From Ornithinimicrobium sp. CNJ-824 (GTDB lineage Bacteria; Actinomycetota; Actinomycetes; Actinomycetales; Dermatophilaceae), in NCBI RefSeq assembly GCF_001942405.1, contig NZ_MKKA01000001.1, positions 54,007 through 118,006 on the forward strand: 64,000 nucleotides of DNA. The letters are read 5' to 3'. The notes beneath the pieces were generated by a model, which was not told the origin of the DNA, did no database searches, and saw nothing but the letters and a program-made list of their open reading frames with translations. Position numbers and translations under genes: made by a program. How positions within the stretch are numbered: the stretch's first letter is position 1; each line of letters begins with the position of its first letter. Shown one piece after another: positions 59,704-64,000 of the stretch.

Positions 59704-62288
59704 CGCCGGCCCCCGCCGCGCCTCCCACCGACCTGCCCAGGGTGGTTGTCGCCGCCCCGGCCTCGGGGCAGGGCAAGACGACCGTGTCGGTCGGGCTCAT
59801 GGCGGCCCTCACCGCGCGCGGGCTCACCGTCGCCCCCGGCAAGGTCGGACCGGACTACATCGACCCCGGCTATCACGCGCTCGCCACCGGCCGCCCCGGC
59901 CGCAACCTCGACCCGTGGCTCGTGGGTGCCGAGCGGGTGCCGGGGCTGCTGGTCCACGCAGCACGCACGCCGACGGTCGCCGACCTCAGCGTGGTGGAGG
60001 GCGTCATGGGCCTCTTCGACGGGCGCAACGGGACCGACGGCGAGTCCTCCACCGCGCACGTCGCCCGGCTCCTGGGTGCACCGGTCGTGCTCGTCGTCGA
60101 CACGGGCCACGCCTCGGGGACGGTCGCCGCGACCGTCCACGGCCTGCGGACCTTCGACCCGCGCGTGCAGGTCGCCGGGGTCGTCCTCAACCGCACCGGC
60201 TCGCCGGGGCACGCGACGGAGGTCACCCGCTGGGTCGAGCGGCTGGGCCTGCCCGTGCTCGGCGCGTTGCCGCGCGACGCCGCCATCAGCGCCCCCTCCC
60301 GGCACCTGGGGCTCGTCCCCGCCGCCGAGCGCGCGGACGCCGCGGCCGCGCTGGAGCGGCTCGCGGAGCGGACGGCCCGTCACGTCGACCTCGACGCCGT
60401 CCTCGACGTCGCCCGCTCGGCTCCCCCCCTCGACGCCGAGCCGTGGTCGCCGGAGGCCGGGTCGGTCGCCGGCAGGGGTGGTCGCCGCCCCGTCGTCGCC
60501 GTCGCCGGGGGTCGCGCCTTCACGTTCCGGTATGCCGAGACCGAGGAGCTCCTGCGCGCGGCGGGATGCGACGTCGTCACTCTCGACCCCGCCGTCGACC
60601 GTTCGCTGCCGGCTGGCGTCGCCGGGCTCTACCTCGGCGGCGGCTTCCCGGAGGTGCACGCGGCCGCGCTGTCGACCAACACCTGCCTGCTCGCCGAGCT
60701 GCGCGACGCCCTGGCGGCCGGCCTGCCGACGGTCGCCGAGTGCGCCGGCCTGCTCTACCTGGCCGAGTCGGTCGACGGCCACCCGTTCGCCGGGGTCGTG
60801 CCGGCCGCGGCGGCGATGGCGCCGCGGCTCACGCTGGGCTACGCGAGGGCCCGCACCGCCACCGACTCCGTGCTCGGCCCGGCCGGCACGACCGCGACCG
60901 GCCACGAGTTCCACCGCACGGTCACCGACCCGGCGTCCGGCGCGCAGTCGAGCAGCCCGCGAGCGGGGGCCGCCTGGACGTCCGAGCGCGGACCGTCCGG
61001 CTTCGCCCTTGACCCCGCCGGCACCGGCCGGGCCACCGTGCACGCGGCCTACCTGCACACCCACTGGGCTGGGCACCCGCACCTGGCGCGCAGCTTCACC
61101 CAGGCCGTCGCCGAGCACGACCGCGCCGGACTCGCCGACCGCGTCCTCGCCCGGCGCCCCTCACCCGCCCCCACCGGCGTCGCGGAGGCCGGTGTCGCGG
61201 AGGCCAGCGCCCCGGCGGTCCCCGCGGCCGACGACGACCCCGACCTCATGCATCACGGTGATCGGGAGACCGCCCCCGACCTGGTGGACCTCGCCGTCAA
61301 CGTCCGCCTGCCCGAGCCGCCCGCGTGGCTGGCTGAGGTCGTCGCCGGCACCACCCGGCAGCTCGCGGCCTACCCCGACCCCGCCCCCGCCCGCGCCGCC
61401 CTCGCACGCCGGCACGGCGTGGCGGAGGACATGGTGCTGCCGACGGCGGGTGCCGCCGAGGCCTTCACGCTGCTCGCCCGGGCCGGTCTCGGGGCTCGGG
61501 CCCTCGTCGTGCACCCGCAGTTCACCGAGCCCGAGGCGGCCGTGCGCCGGGCCGGGCTGGACGTGGAGCGGCACCTGCTCGGCCCCAGCGAGGGCTTCCG
61601 TCTCGACCCCCAGGCCGTGGGACCGGCCGACCTGGTCCTCGTCGGCAACCCGACCAACCCCACGGGCGTGCTGCACCCCGCACAGACGCTGCGCGACCTC
61701 CACGCGCGCACCGGCGGGGTACTCGTCGTCGACGAAGCCTTCCTTGACGAGGTGGTCGACGGCGAGCGCGAGAGCCTGATCGCCCCCTCCATGCCTGGGG
61801 TGCTCGTCCTGCGCAGCCTGACGAAGACCTGGGGCCTGGCGGGCCTGCGGGCCGGCTATGTCGTCGGGAACCGCGCCCTCGTCGCGCGGCTCGCGGCGCA
61901 GCAGCCGCCGTGGTCGGTGAGCACCCCCGCACTCGCCGCGACGGTCGCCACGGCCGCGTCCTCCGCGCTGGCCGAGGCCGGGCGGCTGGCCCTCGAGCTC
62001 GAGCCGTGGCGGCGCCACCTCGACGCCGGGCTCCGGGCGCTGGGCGTCGAGGTCGTGCCCTCCGAGGCACCGTTCCTGCTCGCCCGCGTCGGCCGCGGTG
62101 TCCGCGAGGCCCTGCGGGCCCGGGGGTATGCCGTGCGCCGCGGCGACACCTTTCCCGGCCTGGACGCCACGTGGGCGCGCATCGCCGTGCGGGACCCGCT
62201 GACCATCGACGGCCTGCTGCGCGAGCTGCGCGCGGTGCTGGCCGACCGGCCGGTGACGCCCGCTCGTGACGTTCCGGAGGAGGACTAG
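59697..62288 (+). CDS. CobB-CobC fusion: cobyrinic/hydrogenobyrinic acid a,c-diamide synthase plus CobC-type aminotransferase-fold enzyme
   Basis: 863 residues. Residues 1 to about 490 are CobB: VVVAAPASGQGKTTVSVGLMAAL, GKVGPDYIDPGYH, VVEGVMGLFDGRNG and a glutaminase domain with VAECAGLLYL (Cys) and HAAYLHTHWAGHP (His). After an Ala/Pro linker, residues from about 520 are a PLP enzyme: PDLVDLAVNVRLPEPP, VLPTAGAAEAFTLL, LVGNPTNPTGVLHP, LVVDEAFLDEVVDGE and the Schiff-base Lys in LRSLTKTWGLAGLRAGY. The PLP half is of the CobC/CobD type, linked to aminopropanol (threonine-phosphate) supply. No stop or frame change separates the halves. The GTG start overlaps the cobO end. Confidence 0.9.
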   Translation: MVAPAPAAPPTDLPRVVVAAPASGQGKTTVSVGLMAALTARGLTVAPGKVGPDYIDPGYHALATGRPGRNLDPWLVGAERVPGLLVHAARTPTVADLSVVEGVMGLFDGRNGTDGESSTAHVARLLGAPVVLVVDTGHASGTVAATVHGLRTFDPRVQVAGVVLNRTGSPGHATEVTRWVERLGLPVLGALPRDAAISAPSRHLGLVPAAERADAAAALERLAERTARHVDLDAVLDVARSAPPLDAEPWSPEAGSVAGRGGRRPVVAVAGGRAFTFRYAETEELLRAAGCDVVTLDPAVDRSLPAGVAGLYLGGGFPEVHAAALSTNTCLLAELRDALAAGLPTVAECAGLLYLAESVDGHPFAGVVPAAAAMAPRLTLGYARARTATDSVLGPAGTTATGHEFHRTVTDPASGAQSSSPRAGAAWTSERGPSGFALDPAGTGRATVHAAYLHTHWAGHPHLARSFTQAVAEHDRAGLADRVLARRPSPAPTGVAEAGVAEASAPAVPAADDDPDLMHHGDRETAPDLVDLAVNVRLPEPPAWLAEVVAGTTRQLAAYPDPAPARAALARRHGVAEDMVLPTAGAAEAFTLLARAGLGARALVVHPQFTEPEAAVRRAGLDVERHLLGPSEGFRLDPQAVGPADLVLVGNPTNPTGVLHPAQTLRDLHARTGGVLVVDEAFLDEVVDGERESLIAPSMPGVLVLRSLTKTWGLAGLRAGYVVGNRALVARLAAQQPPWSVSTPALAATVATAASSALAEAGRLALELEPWRRHLDAGLRALGVEVVPSEAPFLLARVGRGVREALRARGYAVRRGDTFPGLDATWARIAVRDPLTIDGLLRELRAVLADRPVTPARDVPEED

Positions 62289-63321
62289 TGGAGAACGAGC
62301 CCACCGCGGGGTGGACCCTACCCGGCCGGCCCAAGTCGGCGATGGTCACCCGGCCCGGCCCCCGGGTCAGCGAGACAGTGCACGCACTGCTCGACCGCGG
62401 CCTGGGGGTCACCGTGGCCACCGGCTCCCCCGACGCGCGCCTGCGCGACCTGGCGGGGCGCGGCCTGGTGACCCTGGCGGAGCCCGGCGTCACGGACCTC
62501 GAGGAGTTCGATGTCGTCATCCGGGACACTGCACACCTGAGCGGCGGCGACGCGACGCACCTGGCCGGTGCGACGCCCGGCCAGGCCGGCAGCGCGGCGA
62601 GGTCCTCCTCGTCGGCGGCGGGCCCGGTCCCCTCGGCCTTCTGACGCTCGCCGGGGCTGAGGCGCTACGCGCCGCCGACGTCGTCGTCTACGACCGGCTG
62701 GCGCCGCTGGGCGCCCTCGACCTCGCCCCCGCCGACGCCGAGCGGGTGCCGGTCGGCAAGATCCCGCGCGGGGAGTTCACCCCGCAGGAGCAGATCAACG
62801 CCATCCTGGTGGACCGTGCCCGGCAGGGCGCCACCGTGGTGCGGCTCAAGGGCGGGGACAGCTTCGTCTTCGGCCGCGGGGGCGAGGAGTGGCTCGCGTG
62901 CGCGAGCGCCGGGATCCCAGTCCGGGTCGTCCCCGGGGTGACGTCGGCGGTCGCCGTACCCGGCCTGGCGGGCGTGCCGGTGACGCACCGGGCGGTCACG
63001 CCAGGCTTTGTCGTCGTCTCCGGCCACGTCGGTCCGGACGACCCCCGCAACCAGGTGGACTGGGCGGCCCTGGCCGGGGCCGGCCTGACGATCGTGGTGC
63101 TCATGGGCGTGGCGACGCTGGCCGCGATCGCGGAGCGGCTCATCACCTGTGGGATGCCCGGCAACACGCCCGCTGCCGTAGTCGCCGACGGCGGCCTGCC
63201 GTCGCAGCGCCAGGTGACCGCGCCGTTGGGGCAGGTCGCCCAGGCCTCCCAGAAGGCGGGGCTCGGGGCGCCGGCGGTGGCCATCATCGGCGCCACTGTC
63301 GCGGCGCTGACTCCCGTCTGA
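62288..63321 (+). CDS. cobA: Uroporphyrinogen-III C-methyltransferase with short N-terminal extension; one frame break
   Basis: SUMT, methylating uroporphyrinogen III at C2 and C7, the entry to corrinoids and sirohaem. The catalytic part has VLLVGGGPGPLGLLTLAGAEAL, VVRLKGGDSFVFGRGGEE, RVVPGVTSAVAVPGLAGVPVTHR and VVLMGVATLAAIAERLI. The first ~95 residues (PKSAMVTRPGPRVSETVHALL) are in another frame, and one missing base near 62590 joins the two, for 344 residues. The extension is too short for a full Met8/CysG dehydrogenase and may be its remnant. The start overlaps the cobB-cobC stop by one base. Confidence 0.9.
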
Positions 63322-63885
63322 GCCGGACGCACGACGCCCACCGGCCTCAGGTCCGGGACTGTCCGCAGAACGGCGCTGGGTGACGCGTCGGCCTAACGTG
63401 CGAGAAGTCGTGTGATGACCGGACGGATTCCCAGGGTGAGTTCGATGCCGAGACTTGGGGAAGGGGACAACCCTGTGCAGGGAGGCCGAGCAGGCCACAG
63501 TCCGGAGAACAGTCAATGCCACCCGGGCCCGAGGTGAGGACCTGATCGGCTTGCACGGGCTGCTCACGGCGCGCACCGCCACCGTCCCGGAAACAGCGTT
63601 GGACGAAGGATGACCGAGCTTCGGCGTCACCAGAGACACCAGACACTCACGGCGGAGAAAGGCAACATCCGTAACCGCACCATGCCCATGACTGTGCTCA
63701 CCGAGGACGTCGGGCTACGCGGGGCTATCGGCACTCAGCCTCGATCCGCCGAGCGGGTTCCTGGGGGAATTGAGATGCGGGCTGAGAGGATTTGCTGAGC
63801 GAGTTCGGCGTCGGGGCGCGCGGGAGCCGCCGGTCTGCCCGGCTTTTCCACTTGGGGTCGTTCCTCGTCGGGGCAGGAGTGGGTG
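63322..63885. other. Non-coding stretch right of cobA, no gene recognised
   Basis: 564 bp of visibly lower GC than the flanks and without a convincing protein. From 63398 the plus strand begins GTGCGAGAAGTCGTGTGATG and is rich in short inverted repeats such as GGAGGCCGAGCAGGCC. The GUGCG start resembles the 5' end of a group II intron, but no reverse transcriptase and no domain V is visible. It borders an IS1380-type transposase. I treat it as mobile-element debris of unknown type. Confidence 0.4.
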
Positions 63886-64000
63886 TCAGGCGGGGGCGTA
63901 GGCGCCGGCGTACATGCCTGCCCAGGCGTCCTGCCAGGGCCAGTTGGTGGGTAGGTGCAGGTGCAGTCGTCGGGCCCGGTTGGCGATCCGGGCCGGGATC
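63886..64000 (-). mobile_element. IS1380-family transposase, C-terminal end (continues beyond window)
   Basis: The last 38 codons read, on the minus strand, PARIANRARRLHLHLPTNW, then PWQDAWAGMYAGAYAPA and a stop. This matches the C-terminus of IS1380-type DDE transposases (RxRRLxLHLPTxWPW). The catalytic part and the element's other end lie past 64000. It marks the right side of the cobalamin cluster. Confidence 0.75.

Noticed and set aside
40354..63321. Degenerate, non-functional B12 cluster because of many frame breaks
   Set aside because: Breaks of the same kind and frequency occur in groEL2 and other housekeeping genes, and all repaired cob genes have normal length and intact catalytic residues.

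Overview
The window is about 73% G+C and reads as chromosome of an actinobacterium, most likely Micrococcales and close to Intrasporangiaceae/Ornithinimicrobiaceae. The signs are a DUF3263 protein, a WXG100 protein, a GroEL2-type chaperonin with two CIRCE operators, a HelR/HelD motor, an F420-type luciferase-like oxidoreductase and heavy use of GTG starts. The genus assignment is inference.

Layout. 1-4437: the 3' part of a BCCT osmolyte carrier, then a sulfolipid pair (UDP-sulfoquinovose synthase and an SqdX-type glycosyltransferase). 4438-16452: HelR, a YtrA-type GntR regulator with a DUF1648 membrane protein, an HD hydrolase, a NUDIX protein, YnfA, WXG100, groEL2 with tandem CIRCE, an MBL hydrolase and formate-tetrahydrofolate ligase. 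16532-26949: uracil-DNA glycosylase, SGNH hydrolase, an APH-type kinase, an HTH-TOBE regulator with modABC, acyl-CoA dehydrogenase with an SDR, small PH-like membrane proteins and an LLM oxidoreductase. 27041-34110: a catabolic regulon with class III aminotransferase, semialdehyde dehydrogenase, FCD-GntR regulator, second aminotransferase, ectoine-hydrolase-like M24 protein and 2-hydroxyacid dehydrogenase. The same palindromic operator lies in both of its divergent promoter regions. 34151-39591: a QueC-like PP-loop protein, SelO, an alpha/beta hydrolase and an ABC1/UbiB kinase-like protein.

39650-64000: a 3' fragment of a tRNA-Thr gene (probable att site), an IS481 transposase remnant, then about 23 kb of aerobic (late cobalt insertion) cobalamin genes: cobQ, cobK, cobN, btuFCD, a [2Fe-2S] protein, cobF, cobG, cobH, cobIJ, cobM, cobL, a ChlI-ChlD chelatase fusion, cobO, a CobB-CobC fusion and cobA. 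Three cobalamin riboswitches control these transcription units. The right side ends in an unexplained non-coding stretch and the end of an IS1380-type transposase. The orientation of the tRNA fragment puts the mobile element on the cob side, so the B12 cluster may sit on a tRNA-integrated island. CobD/CbiB, CobP/CobU, CobS and CobT (lower-ligand and nucleotide-loop steps) are not in the window.

Two window-wide patterns stand out. First, eighteen single-base frame breaks (seventeen missing bases, one extra) interrupt otherwise well-conserved, often essential genes. They look like assembly indels rather than pseudogenes; for those genes the coordinates given span the whole repaired gene. Second, the 9-mer GGTATGCCG occurs twelve times on the two strands, in several reading frames and between genes, far above chance for this composition.
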